38,967 bases of DNA. Source: Gordonibacter pamelaeae 7-10-1-b (GTDB lineage: Bacteria; Actinomycetota; Coriobacteriia; Coriobacteriales; Eggerthellaceae). Numbering within the stretch: the first letter of the stretch is position 1; the number at the start of each line of letters is the position of its first letter. The stretch lies in contig NC_021021.1 of the NCBI RefSeq assembly GCF_000210055.1, positions 1,463,223-1,502,189 of the forward strand. The letters are read 5' to 3'. Both the position numbers and the translations under genes were made by a program. Below the pieces are notes generated by a model. It did no database searches. It saw only the letters and a program-made list of their open reading frames with translations, and was not told where the DNA came from. Positions 6,416 to 15,344 of this stretch are shown in pieces.

Positions 6416-8260
6416 ATGGAAATGGCAGACGGTGACCGCTTTACACCGGAACAGGCCGAGGCGCTGAGCGCGCTGAGGGACGGGAGGAACGTGTTTCTCT
6501 CGGGCAACGCCGGCACGGGTAAGAGCTACGTGCTCAACGCCTTCATATCGGACCTGAAGGCGCGCAACGTCGATTTCCTCGCCCTGGCGCCCACCGGCAT
6601 CGCCGCGCTGAACCTCACGGACGGCTCGACGATCCACCGCACGCTGAAAATCGCGCCGGGGGTCTGCGCCCCCGATGGCCCCAAGGGGTCCCGCAAGGTG
6701 CTCGACGCCGCGAAGGTAATCATCATCGACGAGATCTCGATGTGCCGCATCGACCTGTTCGACCACGTGATGGGGATGATCTCCCAGTCCATGACGCGCA
6801 ACGGCGCGAAGCAGGTGGTCCTCGTCGGCGATTTCTTCCAGCTGCCGCCGGTCGTGACCGAACGCGACTCCGCGCTGCTGATGAAGTTCTATCCCGGAAA
6901 CCTCCAGGGCTGGTGCTTCAAGTCGAGGTACTGGACCGGCTTCGATTTCGAGCCGCACGTCCTCAAGACGGTCGTGCGCCAATCCGACCCCGATTTCATC
7001 GACAACCTGAACCGCGCCCGCGTCGGCGACGCGTCGTGCCTCGATTACTTCAACGCGCACTCGAAGAGCTCCCGCGCCTACCTGCCGAAGGACACGCTGG
7101 TGCTGTGCGCCAACAACCGCATCGCCGATTCGATCAACCGCGAGAACGTCGACGCGCTCGACGCACCGAAGGTCGAGTTCGCGGCCGCCGCGACCGGCAC
7201 GGTGTCAAACGGCGACAAGATGGCGCCGGAGAGGATCGTCCTGTGCCGCGGCGCCCGCGTGATGTCGCTCGTGAACAGCCCTCAGGAGGGTTACGTCAAC
7301 GGCACGCAGGGCACCGTCACCGACGCGTCCGCGGACGCCGTGACGGTCAAGTTCGACGGGGTGGACGAGAAGGTCCGCATCGAGCGGCACAGATGGGAGA
7401 TCAACAAGTCCGAGGCCGTCGTCGAGATGGACGATGAGGGCAGGCCCGTCAACAGGGTCAAGACCGCCGTCGTGGGTGCCTATACCCAGATCCCGCTCAA
7501 GCTCGCCTACGCCATCACCATCCACAAGTCGCAGGGCCTGACGTTCGATGCCTGCTGCGTCCACACGAAGGTCTTCGCCGAGGGCCAGCTGTACGTCGGC
7601 CTGTCCCGCGTGCGCTCCGCCGCCGGCCTCACCGTGTTCCCCAAGATCGAGCCGAACCGCCTGATCGCCAGCCGCGAGGTCGTGGAGTTCTACGATTCCC
7701 TCGAGCACAGGATGGAGGAGCCGGTCCAAATCGAGTGCCCGCGCCGCTACGAGTCGCGGGTCCGCGCCTACGTCCGAGACCTCATGGACGGCAGGGACCC
7801 CGATGCCCCCACGCCTCCCGCCCTGGAAGGCGCCCTGGAGAACAGCAAGGGAGGTACCCCGGAACCGGGGACCGAAAGGCCGGCTCGAACCCTCGAGGAG
7901 AAGATTGGGGCGGATATAGTTGCCCGTGCCACCTTCGCCCTCAAATTTGCAGTTTCGAGTGCCATGTCCAAGGACCATCTTGAGGCCAAGATGCTCCTAG
8001 CCGGGTACGTACTTGATTGGGGACGCGCTCCGCATGAGCTCTATGTCGTCTGCAAGGAGGGCGGTTATCGCGTCAGCGCATCGGAACTGGGCATCCGGCG
8101 CTCCGAGATTGAGGCGAGGATTGCGAAAAACTCCGGCTTCGACTTGGGCTCCGCTCGTCGTCAGCCGAGCCCGTCCGACTCTCGCCCTGGGAAGCGGAAG
8201 GGCTCGGCGAAAGAGTCCGCCGGTCGCACCCGAAATACACGCAAGGCGAATAAGCGGTAG
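6416..8260 (+). CDS. PIF1-like superfamily 1B DNA helicase, 614 aa
   Basis: ATP-driven 5'-3' helicase of the PIF1/RecD-like class. Walker A GNAGTGKS is at residues 30-37, motif Ia LAPTGIAAL about 57-65, Walker B VIIIDEIS about 101-108 and motif III VGDFFQLPP 137-145. A C-terminal motif AYAITIHKSQG is near 363-373 and YVGLSRVRS near 392. The helicase core ends about residue 430. The last 180 residues are a separate extension of unknown role ending in a basic tail (SRPGKRKGSAKESAG). ATG 6416 and 6422 are both usable. It may serve replication or transfer of the element. It converges on the pPIWI-RE island and shares a terminator with it. Confidence 0.85.
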   Translation: MEMADGDRFTPEQAEALSALRDGRNVFLSGNAGTGKSYVLNAFISDLKARNVDFLALAPTGIAALNLTDGSTIHRTLKIAPGVCAPDGPKGSRKVLDAAKVIIIDEISMCRIDLFDHVMGMISQSMTRNGAKQVVLVGDFFQLPPVVTERDSALLMKFYPGNLQGWCFKSRYWTGFDFEPHVLKTVVRQSDPDFIDNLNRARVGDASCLDYFNAHSKSSRAYLPKDTLVLCANNRIADSINRENVDALDAPKVEFAAAATGTVSNGDKMAPERIVLCRGARVMSLVNSPQEGYVNGTQGTVTDASADAVTVKFDGVDEKVRIERHRWEINKSEAVVEMDDEGRPVNRVKTAVVGAYTQIPLKLAYAITIHKSQGLTFDACCVHTKVFAEGQLYVGLSRVRSAAGLTVFPKIEPNRLIASREVVEFYDSLEHRMEEPVQIECPRRYESRVRAYVRDLMDGRDPDAPTPPALEGALENSKGGTPEPGTERPARTLEEKIGADIVARATFALKFAVSSAMSKDHLEAKMLLAGYVLDWGRAPHELYVVCKEGGYRVSASELGIRRSEIEARIAKNSGFDLGSARRQPSPSDSRPGKRKGSAKESAGRTRNTRKANKR

Positions 8261-8269
8261 CGACAACGG

Positions 8270-8310
8270 AAATGGGAAGGCCGAATCTCCCGGCCTCCCC
8301 ATTTCATTTT
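8270..8310. terminator. Bidirectional terminator between helicase and pPIWI-RE island
   Basis: A 14-bp stem with one mismatch (8270-8283 with 8291-8304) is followed by a T-rich stretch on the plus strand. It lies between two converging genes and can end both. Confidence 0.7.
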
Positions 8311-8323
8311 CGCGGGCGGATCG

Positions 8324-10849
8324 CTACCGTCTGCCGGTGAGCTCCCAGTCCCAGATATACTCCTCGACCTGCTCGGCGAGATGGAGCGGGGCGGGAAGGT
8401 TCACCCTCATATCGTTCTTGTAGAGCTGCACCATGCAGCCGCGCAGGGCCTCGGCGTATTTGACGCTGGCAAGCGCCTCGGCCTCGCCACCGGGCGACAG
8501 AAGGCAGTACTCGTTGATCGTCTTCTCGCAGAACGCCGCGGTGGGCGAATCGTACTTCGATCCGCGTGCGGACCATTTGTACTGGGCGTCGCCCGGTCGC
8601 GGGGCCAACGCGAGGAAGTAGCCGTCCATCTTGAAGAGTCCCTGCTTGTCGCGCCTGTTCGGCACGGTGCCGTCGTCTGCGCCGCCCGCGGCCACCTCGT
8701 CCGTGAACCAGTCGGGGACCTCGCCGTTGAGACCGGAGCGTATACGCAGGATGCGCAGCTTGCTGCCCGCGAGGCCAAGCGGCTCCTCATAACCGGTCGG
8801 TCCGTAGCTCAAGGGTCCCGACTCGAGGCCGGAGTCGCTGATGCCGGGCCACCAGTCTCTCTGGCGGATGCGGCCGTAGGAGTTGACGAGGAGGAGTTCC
8901 GGCCTGTCGCCGGTGGCGCGGACTATGCCGTGGAGCATCCTCTTCAGGGCCATTCCGTTCGCCCGCTTGCAGGAGTCCGGAAAGCCCTCGGAACCGCTCA
9001 GCCGGGCGAACTCGATGAGGGCGCGCCAGTACGGTAGGCTTCCGTCAGGTAGGAGGGGGCAGTACACGGTGACGGCACCGCTTCTCATGTCCTGTCGGAC
9101 GCAATAGGGGAAGCTCGCCCGCGCCTTGCCGTTGCCGGAGTTGTAGACCTTCAACCCTATCGCCGGGATCGAGGTATCGATGCCGCGCGAATTGCGTGCC
9201 GGTTCGGGTACGAAACCGAGCTGGCGCATGAGGTCGCGGACGGCGACGCGCGCGCGGATCTCGGGACTGTCCTTCGAGTCCTCGGGTTCGATGAATTGGG
9301 TCAGGCGCCCGGTTTTCGCGAACGCGATGCGCAGGGCGCGCTTGGGGTCTCCGCCGTCGTCTTTGCCCTTGGGCTTGTAGCTCTCGGCGCCCGGCAGAGC
9401 CACTATGCACGCGGTCGGGTCGGTCGCCTCGGGAAGCGCGGCGGCGACTTTGCGCCAGCGGATCTTCGCCTGGCTGTCGCCGGTATTCTCCATGCGGTTC
9501 AGGAGGTCGTTTGCCGGGATGTTATCGATCTCGACCTCGAAGCCGTCGACGGCCCCCTCCCCACCGAGAAAGCGGGAGATCTCGGCCCTTGCCATATCGA
9601 GGAGCCGGGCATCGTCCTGGTTGCCGATCAGCTGGAATACGGCCCTGTCCCTGCCGGTGCAGTGGGCGAGTCTGGCGCGGTTGGCCCGGCCCCAGGTCTC
9701 CTGTCTCGCCCGTGCGCTGACGGGGTCCTTGTCCCAATCCGCCTGCCTGGGTTCCTCTATGGACGCCTTGAGATGGGTCAGTTGAAGCGAGTCGAGCGCA
9801 CCGACGGGCTCCGCGATATCTTTGAGCCGAGCCGCGACGGCCTCGAAGAACATGGCCTTGTCGATGACGGATGCCCCGCTTGCGACCGAAGGCTTCGATG
9901 CCCAGGAGGCGGTCATCGCGTAGGGGGATAGGATCTGCGGCTGCGAGCCGTCGCGGGCGTACCTGCCCATGTCCTCAAGATACTCGCGGACTGCGGGCAA
10001 TCCGGTCCCGCTGGCGAACTCGTAGTTCGCCAGGGCCGCGGGGTCCCAGGCCAAGTCGCGCTTCTGTTTGTCGTAGCCGTAGGGGACGACGCGGAGCGTG
10101 CCGCCTTCCGTGCGGACGTAGGCGTTGACATCGTGTTTGAGGAACGGGTCGTCCTGCCATGGCTTGCCGATGAAGCGGCGGACGGCGACATCCATGTTGA
10201 GCCTTGCCTTGCGGCCGACCGGCAGCGTCTCGACGTGGAATCTGAGGGCGAACGCCCACGGGTCCTCCTTGTGCCAGTGGATATCGGAAATCAGCTCGTA
10301 GACGTTTCCGTTTCCGCGTGAGACTCTGCTGAAGTTCTCGACCATGCCGTTGGCGAGTTCGAGGGGGATGTCGGCGATGGCGTCGGCGACTTGCGCGGAG
10401 AATGCGGGGAAGGTGAGCCTGCCCGTGGGACGGCCGTCGCCGCTGAACAGGCAGATCTCTTCGCCACGCACGGCCTCTTCGAACGTCTCGGGGTGCAGCA
10501 TCCCCATCACCTTGCGGTAGGCGGGGGATTGGGTATCGATGTCCTTGCGGGAGGAGATCCAGACCGCGATGACGTTGCATAGCTTCGCGAGATCAATGGG
10601 GGCGAGGGCGATAAGCCAGCTGTCGGTATGTACGTTGGGGCGTACGGGATTCAGCTCGACGGCCCGGTCGAGCCAGCAGCGCAGGTCGTCCTTGAGGACT
10701 TTGGTGTTGAGGTAGCCGCCCTCTTTCCTCGGGGGCATGAGCGTGAAGAGGGCGTCGCGCAGGCTGTCGGGCAAGCCGACGACGTGCACGGTCGTCTTGG
10801 TGTCGGGGACGGGTGCGAATGACATGAGGTGCAGCTTAGAGTCCGACAT
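8324..10849 (-). CDS. pPIWI-RE family Argonaute-like protein, 841 aa
   Basis: PIWI-module protein of the pPIWI-RE family, predicted to bind guide or hybrid nucleic acid in a three-gene defence island. Recognised from its neighbours and from its conserved segments. A MID-like part has DPKRALRIAFAKTG then RLTQFIEP (501-522, Arg-rich). The RNase H-like PIWI part holds IGLKVYNS (564-571) and LLLVNSYGRIRQRDWWPG (652-669). The C-terminus has LPAPLHLAEQVEEYIWDW (818-835), with the acidic residue and basic/acidic pattern that gave the RE name. The N-terminal 400 residues would carry the family X domain. Classical Argonaute catalytic Asp residues are not obvious. The start at 10849 is chosen for its AAGGAATCGGAA upstream, and it overlaps the helicase gene by 14 bp, indicating coupling. 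Function is prediction from published family analysis, not shown here. Confidence 0.85.
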   Translation of the reverse strand: MSDSKLHLMSFAPVPDTKTTVHVVGLPDSLRDALFTLMPPRKEGGYLNTKVLKDDLRCWLDRAVELNPVRPNVHTDSWLIALAPIDLAKLCNVIAVWISSRKDIDTQSPAYRKVMGMLHPETFEEAVRGEEICLFSGDGRPTGRLTFPAFSAQVADAIADIPLELANGMVENFSRVSRGNGNVYELISDIHWHKEDPWAFALRFHVETLPVGRKARLNMDVAVRRFIGKPWQDDPFLKHDVNAYVRTEGGTLRVVPYGYDKQKRDLAWDPAALANYEFASGTGLPAVREYLEDMGRYARDGSQPQILSPYAMTASWASKPSVASGASVIDKAMFFEAVAARLKDIAEPVGALDSLQLTHLKASIEEPRQADWDKDPVSARARQETWGRANRARLAHCTGRDRAVFQLIGNQDDARLLDMARAEISRFLGGEGAVDGFEVEIDNIPANDLLNRMENTGDSQAKIRWRKVAAALPEATDPTACIVALPGAESYKPKGKDDGGDPKRALRIAFAKTGRLTQFIEPEDSKDSPEIRARVAVRDLMRQLGFVPEPARNSRGIDTSIPAIGLKVYNSGNGKARASFPYCVRQDMRSGAVTVYCPLLPDGSLPYWRALIEFARLSGSEGFPDSCKRANGMALKRMLHGIVRATGDRPELLLVNSYGRIRQRDWWPGISDSGLESGPLSYGPTGYEEPLGLAGSKLRILRIRSGLNGEVPDWFTDEVAAGGADDGTVPNRRDKQGLFKMDGYFLALAPRPGDAQYKWSARGSKYDSPTAAFCEKTINEYCLLSPGGEAEALASVKYAEALRGCMVQLYKNDMRVNLPAPLHLAEQVEEYIWDWELTGRR

Positions 10850-13409
10850 TTCCGATTCCTTTCCTGAACGACTCGTAGAACGGCCCGTAGAGGGCTTTGG
10901 CGACCTCCGGCTGGTCGCTATCGTGCATGAGGCGTTCCATGTAGGCGCCGAGCTCTTCCAGGGTCCTGAACGAGAGCTTCCCGTCGCCGCCGCGGAAGGC
11001 CGCATCGGCGAAATAGACATGCGGCGCGGGCCTCTCCTTATCGGCAAGCCTCGCCAGACGCCCGAATATCTGGATGATCGTGACCATGAGCGTGGAGATC
11101 GCGTCGTCTACGAGGAATTGCCTGCCCATGGTCCTCCATGCGCCCATGGGAAGGTTCTCGTCCCGCTCCATGGTCTTCCATGTGCGCCAGGCGGAGGCCC
11201 TGACCTCGGTCGCGAACTCCCCGGGATTGGCCGGGTAGTCGCCGACCTCCCTTTCGATGAGGCCGTTGAGCTTGCGGTATCGCCCGCCGAGGTCGTGCGG
11301 TGTGCCCATCGGGCGCACCGAGAAGATGAGGCTCGTGAAAACGGCATGGCCGCCGCGGTCGACGATATTGAAGCCGCGCTCGATGGCCATGGCCGGCGCC
11401 ACGAGCACTTTGGCCGGATGGTCGCAGAACTTGTAGACTTCGCTCCGGGGCACGAAGTGCTCCCTGTGGTCGTGGTTGTTGCGCACCAGGGCCGCGACCT
11501 TGATTGCCTGGCCCTTGCGTCGGAACTCTTGCTCGATGCGGTCGCGTGCGTCCTCGGCCTCCCGGTAGCTGTTCACGATGACCAGGGCCTTTCCCGCGCC
11601 CTCCGCGTCGAGTTCGTCCCTCAGCGTGGCCATGGTCTGCGATAGGACGATGCCGAGGTTGCCGGAACGCATCTCGGCGGCGCTGCCGGACACGTTCTGC
11701 TCGATGCCGAGGTCCCTCACGGTCGAGGTGGAGAGCTTGGCCGCCTTCCACGGCTCCGCCTCGAGGAGGTAGTCGACCGGCCTGTTCACGTGGTATTGCA
11801 GGCAGCCGGGCTCCCAGCTCGAACCGGAGAGCAGGAGCACGTGCGGCCCCAGCGCCGCCCCGGCGGGGTCGGTATCGAGCCAGGGCAGCGAGCACATGAA
11901 GGCCCGCCCGAAGGCGAACTGCCGGAAAAGCCTGAGGTCGTTGCCGTCGAGCTTCATCCCGAAGATGTTGCCGATCAGCGAGTTGGGGAGATAGTGCTGC
12001 TGGCGCGTGTAGCTGAACTTGAGGAAGTTGTACAGCTCGTCGACGGAATCGTCCTTGAAGCTGAGGAGGTCCTGCGCGGAGGCGAGTTCGCGCAGATACG
12101 AGTCGAACCGGATGACCTTGAGGGCGAAGGAGAACCTGGTCCGCAGCTCGTCGGGAAGCTCCGAGCATCCGCATGCAGCGAGGTATTCGTTCAGCGAGTA
12201 GCTGTGGGTGTCGTCGTCGATGCCCTCGCAGGAGGTCGCGACCGCCTGCGAGAGCTTGTTGAGGGCCGCGCCGCCGCCATCGAGGCTCTTCTTGGCAATC
12301 TCGAATCTATAGGGGTTGATGAGTTTGTCGGCATCCTCGTAAACCTGTTTGGGAAGGCCCTGCTCCAGGAGGTCGTTCAGAAGCGAGAGCGACGTGAACG
12401 CCTCGTCCTTGACGATGCGCCATTTCGCCACGCGGTCGTCCCTGACGGATTTGAGCAGCGCCTTCGCGACGGGCTCGGATTTCTGGCGCAGGTCGTAGAA
12501 AAGCTCCTCGTTGAAGTCCCTCATCTTGTCGTCCGGGCGCCGCTTCATGGCCACGGCTGTCGGGTCGGCGGCGTTGCGGATGAGCTCCTGGAAGCTCATG
12601 CTCGGGGCGAAGCAGCCGTCGAGCTGCGCCTGCACGCGGTCCGCCTCATCGAACAGGACGACGTCGAACTGCTGAAGGGCCTCCTCGAAGAATGCCTTGC
12701 GCTCCCTTCCGACGATCATGGTGGCGAAGCCGGTGGGAGTCGTGACCACGACGTCGGATGTCAGGGACTCGCGGGCCATGGCCTGCGATGGGCACACGTC
12801 CCAGTACGGGCATGAGTTCGCGCCGCCCTTCTTGGACCGGAGGCCGCGGCATGGCGTGCTGCCGTATCCGCAGGCCTCGGGATCGGAAGAGGAGAGCCCG
12901 TCCATGATGCAGGCGGTCTCCAGGTATTTGGATGCGGAATGGTCGAGGAGCATGGAGTCATCGTGGTCGAAGAACTCGTCGAGCCGTTCGATGCGCCTGC
13001 CGCGCGACACCAGGGGCGAGGCGCTGATTCCCGCCTCGCGAAGCAGGACGACGCTTTCCATCACGTCCGATACCGAGTTGAGCAGGGATACCGCGCGCAG
13101 GCCGCGCTTCGCGAGGCAGACGATGAGCATGTTGGCGAGGACGGACTTGCCGGCGCCGACGAGGCCGACGAGGCTCACGACCTCATCGAGGCGCAGGCCG
13201 TCGGCGACGGATGTGCTGCCGCCGCGGGCCCGCTTGAGGAGCCCCTGGTCCTTGACCCTTCTGAGCACGGCGGCGTAGTGGGTCTTCCCGGTCTTCTCCC
13301 CGACTTCGTCCGCGGTCGAGATGAGCTCGTCGAGGGTGATATCGATGGGCGGGCGCCTGCTCTTGCGGGGGGATATCGTCAATCTTGCCCGTTTGGGGCG
13401 GCACGGCAT
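10836..13409 (-). CDS. DinG/XPD-type Fe-S helicase of the pPIWI-RE island
   Basis: Superfamily 2 helicase. Walker A GLVGAGKS is at residues 82-89. Four Cys at 180, 187, 200 and 206 (the last two in CPYWDVC) are placed like the DinG/XPD iron-sulfur cluster ligands. Walker B is VLFDEADR (251-258); LVIVNSYREAED and QIFGRLAR (780-787, motif VI) complete the second RecA-like domain. Expected to unwind DNA or RNA:DNA for the pPIWI-RE protein and nuclease. The ATG at 13409 has no ribosome binding site and the first 15 residues look like an out-of-frame reading of the upstream gene. The true protein is therefore probably a fusion with the upstream domain, joined by a +1 shift at the C run (13367-13372). 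It would then be about 1040 residues. Confidence 0.85.
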   Translation of the reverse strand: MPCRPKRARLTISPRKSRRPPIDITLDELISTADEVGEKTGKTHYAAVLRRVKDQGLLKRARGGSTSVADGLRLDEVVSLVGLVGAGKSVLANMLIVCLAKRGLRAVSLLNSVSDVMESVVLLREAGISASPLVSRGRRIERLDEFFDHDDSMLLDHSASKYLETACIMDGLSSSDPEACGYGSTPCRGLRSKKGGANSCPYWDVCPSQAMARESLTSDVVVTTPTGFATMIVGRERKAFFEEALQQFDVVLFDEADRVQAQLDGCFAPSMSFQELIRNAADPTAVAMKRRPDDKMRDFNEELFYDLRQKSEPVAKALLKSVRDDRVAKWRIVKDEAFTSLSLLNDLLEQGLPKQVYEDADKLINPYRFEIAKKSLDGGGAALNKLSQAVATSCEGIDDDTHSYSLNEYLAACGCSELPDELRTRFSFALKVIRFDSYLRELASAQDLLSFKDDSVDELYNFLKFSYTRQQHYLPNSLIGNIFGMKLDGNDLRLFRQFAFGRAFMCSLPWLDTDPAGAALGPHVLLLSGSSWEPGCLQYHVNRPVDYLLEAEPWKAAKLSTSTVRDLGIEQNVSGSAAEMRSGNLGIVLSQTMATLRDELDAEGAGKALVIVNSYREAEDARDRIEQEFRRKGQAIKVAALVRNNHDHREHFVPRSEVYKFCDHPAKVLVAPAMAIERGFNIVDRGGHAVFTSLIFSVRPMGTPHDLGGRYRKLNGLIEREVGDYPANPGEFATEVRASAWRTWKTMERDENLPMGAWRTMGRQFLVDDAISTLMVTIIQIFGRLARLADKERPAPHVYFADAAFRGGDGKLSFRTLEELGAYMERLMHDSDQPEVAKALYGPFYESFRKGIGNVGL

Positions 13410-13959
13410 CGGGCATGGTCACCCAACGGATCGATCCGGTTACCGTGGTATCGCCGGTCGCCTCGGGCTTGCATGTGTAGGAATACCGTCCTTTGGGTCT
13501 CGCGACCACGTTTTTATGGGAGAGTTTGACATCGCCGAGGAGGCGGTCTATATAGATCGGCATGCGGTCGATCCCGGTAAGGGGGTGCTCGCGCAGGGCC
13601 ATTCCGCCGTCGGCGATATCGAAGAACCGGTACCGCTCATATTCCGCGCGCTCGTAGAGGCCCAGCAGTCGCCGCCAGGCCGTGGATGAAGCCAGCGAGA
13701 ACAGGTGTCGGCGCGCCATCTGCATGAGGTGGCCGTCCGCGCCGATGGTCTCGGGCCTGATGAGCTGGTAGTTCGATAGGAGCCTGTCGGCCTTTCGGGT
13801 ATCGGCGCCGGGACCGCATACGCGTACCGCGAGCGCGAGCAGCGACTCCACATTCAGGAACTCGTCGAGGGATAGGTCGCTGTCCTCGGGATAGCGCACC
13901 TCGAGATTGCGCTTCAGCTGGTCGAAGCCTTCCTGGGCTGTATCATTCGGCTCGCTCAT
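13183..13959 (-). CDS. pPIWI-RE island accessory domain (probable N-terminus of helicase)
   Basis: Starts at ATG 13959, overlapping the nuclease stop (ATGA). The first 190 residues look like a real helical domain (SLDEFLNVESLLALAVRV, TAWRRLLGLYERAEYERY, GRYSYTCKPEATGD). After IDDIPP the frame continues to 13183 only as an Arg/Pro/His-rich stretch typical of a wrong reading frame, and the helicase frame takes over. I therefore read it as the N-terminal domain of the helicase, matching one of the extra Y/Z domains described for these islands, which I cannot tell apart by eye. The alternative is a separate small protein whose end is frameshifted. Confidence 0.65.
   Translation of the reverse strand: MSEPNDTAQEGFDQLKRNLEVRYPEDSDLSLDEFLNVESLLALAVRVCGPGADTRKADRLLSNYQLIRPETIGADGHLMQMARRHLFSLASSTAWRRLLGLYERAEYERYRFFDIADGGMALREHPLTGIDRMPIYIDRLLGDVKLSHKNVVARPKGRYSYTCKPEATGDTTVTGSIRWVTMPDAVPPQTGKIDDIPPQEQAPAHRYHPRRAHLDRGRSRGEDREDPLRRRAQKGQGPGAPQAGPRRQHIRRRRPAPR
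13367..13372 (-). other. Frameshift site: run of six C in coding strand
   Basis: On the minus strand the frame of the upstream protein reads ATC-CCC-CCG here while the helicase frame is one base ahead. Skipping one C joins the two into a continuous sensible protein. It could be an assembly error, a mutation, or programmed +1 frameshifting at CCC-C. Confidence 0.6.
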
Positions 13960-15158
13960 CGCGTGCCTCCCTTCGCGGCGGCATCGAGTCGTTTCGAGAA
14001 GTTGCGCAGCGTTTCGCATGAATAGCCGGTCTTGCCGCGCAGGACGGCATTGCATAGCGCGCGATATCCGGGATGGTCCCGTTCGACTTGGTCCGGCACG
14101 ACATAGGCCACCTCGTCCACGCACATCTGGGCGATGCCGGTGTCGTCCTCTATCTCGCGGGCAAGCCGCTCGGCGCGGCCGTATGCCTTGGCGTCGACGG
14201 CAAGCTGCCGGCCGTCCGGCAGATGGATCAGGATGTCGCAGGTGTCCTTGAGGGGCCACATTTCGTATTTCAGACCGAGGCCCGCTGCGGCCTCGGCGAT
14301 CGCCAGCTCGAGCTTTCCGGGGGAAGAGATGTAGTGCATGACGCCGCGGGATAGGCGGAAGGCGTCGTGCGCGACGCTGTCCAGCTTGTCGAAATCGCCT
14401 GTGACGGCCTTGGCGCACGTCGCCGATGAGCAGTGGGGCTGCTTGCCTCGCATGGTCATCGTCCAGCCGCAATTCGGGCATACTTTTGCGGCGCCCGGGA
14501 CGGGTTCGTAGGCCATGGAGACGAATTCCTGCAACCACACCGGGTCGATGGTGTCGGCTTCGCCCTGGTCGAGGGGGTCGGGGTCGCCCAGGGCGAGCCC
14601 CGTCTTGATCCTGACGTATTCGTTCCAGGTGAGCAGCGGGTGGCGGATGAGCATCCTGCGTCCGTACACGTATTGCTCCTGGGTGCCGGCTCGGAGGAAT
14701 TCATACACCCTGCGTTCCTGATGGCCGCCCAAGAGGTCGTTTTCCGCAAAGCGCAGCACCTCGTAGCATTCCGACGTCGCGGCGAAGTAGTCGCCGTCTA
14801 CTGACGCCAGGGGCCCGATCTCGATGGACCGGCACCCTTCGACGGCTTCCCTGCACTCGTCGCGCCACCGGGCCGTCCACTCGCGCACGTCTGACGCTGC
14901 GCTGTTCCTGATGAAATCGGACTCATTGAACGTCGGCAGCAGCTCTTCCGCATCGTCGGAGCACTCAGCGCACAGCGCGGCGAGGATATTCATGCCGTGT
15001 CTGAATGCCTGGCTGTAGGGATACCTATGCGGGTCGGCCTCGTAGAGGCCGTCCTTCTCGGCGATGCCGTATGCGATGAGGAATACGGCGGTCTCGAAGC
15101 GGTTGGCGATATCGCGGGCTTTGCCGGCGGCTTCGGCCGCGGCGATCGGGTCGGACAT
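13956..15158 (-). CDS. pPIWI-RE island restriction-endonuclease-fold protein with zinc ribbon, 400 aa
   Basis: First gene of the island. A central zinc ribbon is visible: CPNC (227-230) with a second pair at Cys243 and Cys248. A C-terminal REase core follows: helix ELAIAEAAAGLGLKY with Glu284/Glu289, then Asp308 in TCDILIHL, and VDAKAYG with Asp322 and Lys324, the D-x-(D/E)xK pattern. The N-terminal 180 residues are helical. The start at 15158 has AGAGGTGG upstream; the frame is open further upstream but without such a site. It is expected to be the DNA-cutting effector. A minus-strand GGGTATCAA element lies 37 bp ahead of the start and could drive the entire operon. Confidence 0.85.
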   Translation of the reverse strand: MSDPIAAAEAAGKARDIANRFETAVFLIAYGIAEKDGLYEADPHRYPYSQAFRHGMNILAALCAECSDDAEELLPTFNESDFIRNSAASDVREWTARWRDECREAVEGCRSIEIGPLASVDGDYFAATSECYEVLRFAENDLLGGHQERRVYEFLRAGTQEQYVYGRRMLIRHPLLTWNEYVRIKTGLALGDPDPLDQGEADTIDPVWLQEFVSMAYEPVPGAAKVCPNCGWTMTMRGKQPHCSSATCAKAVTGDFDKLDSVAHDAFRLSRGVMHYISSPGKLELAIAEAAAGLGLKYEMWPLKDTCDILIHLPDGRQLAVDAKAYGRAERLAREIEDDTGIAQMCVDEVAYVVPDQVERDHPGYRALCNAVLRGKTGYSCETLRNFSKRLDAAAKGGTR

Positions 15159-15195
15159 GGACCACCTCTTTATTGGAATTGGCATACACAGCAGC

Positions 15196-15232
15196 TTTGA
15201 TACCCGCCCCCGCCGCGCTTTACACGCCCCTA
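15196..15232 (-). promoter_or_regulatory. Probable promoter of the pPIWI-RE island
   Basis: The complement of 15196-15207 reads GCGGGTATCAAA, matching the helicase promoter element at 6373-6383 over eleven bases. An upstream GTGTAAAG-like box lies about 18 bp before it. The island start is 37 bp downstream. Confidence 0.5.
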
Positions 15233-15298
15233 CCGAAACTCGACGGATAAAAATGCCCCCGCACCGGCTCGAATCGAGTGAAAGACTTCCCGCGCACG

Positions 15299-15306
15299 GG
15301 GTAGAA
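15299..15306 (+). promoter_or_regulatory. GGGTAGAA element ahead of the 15345 gene
   Basis: Same element as at 33303. It lies 38 bp before the start at 15345 and is divergent to the island promoter, so both operons are controlled from one 186-bp gap that otherwise holds no gene. Confidence 0.4.
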
Positions 15307-15344
15307 ACAGCTGGGACGGCACGCATCCGCGCGAAGGGTTTGAC

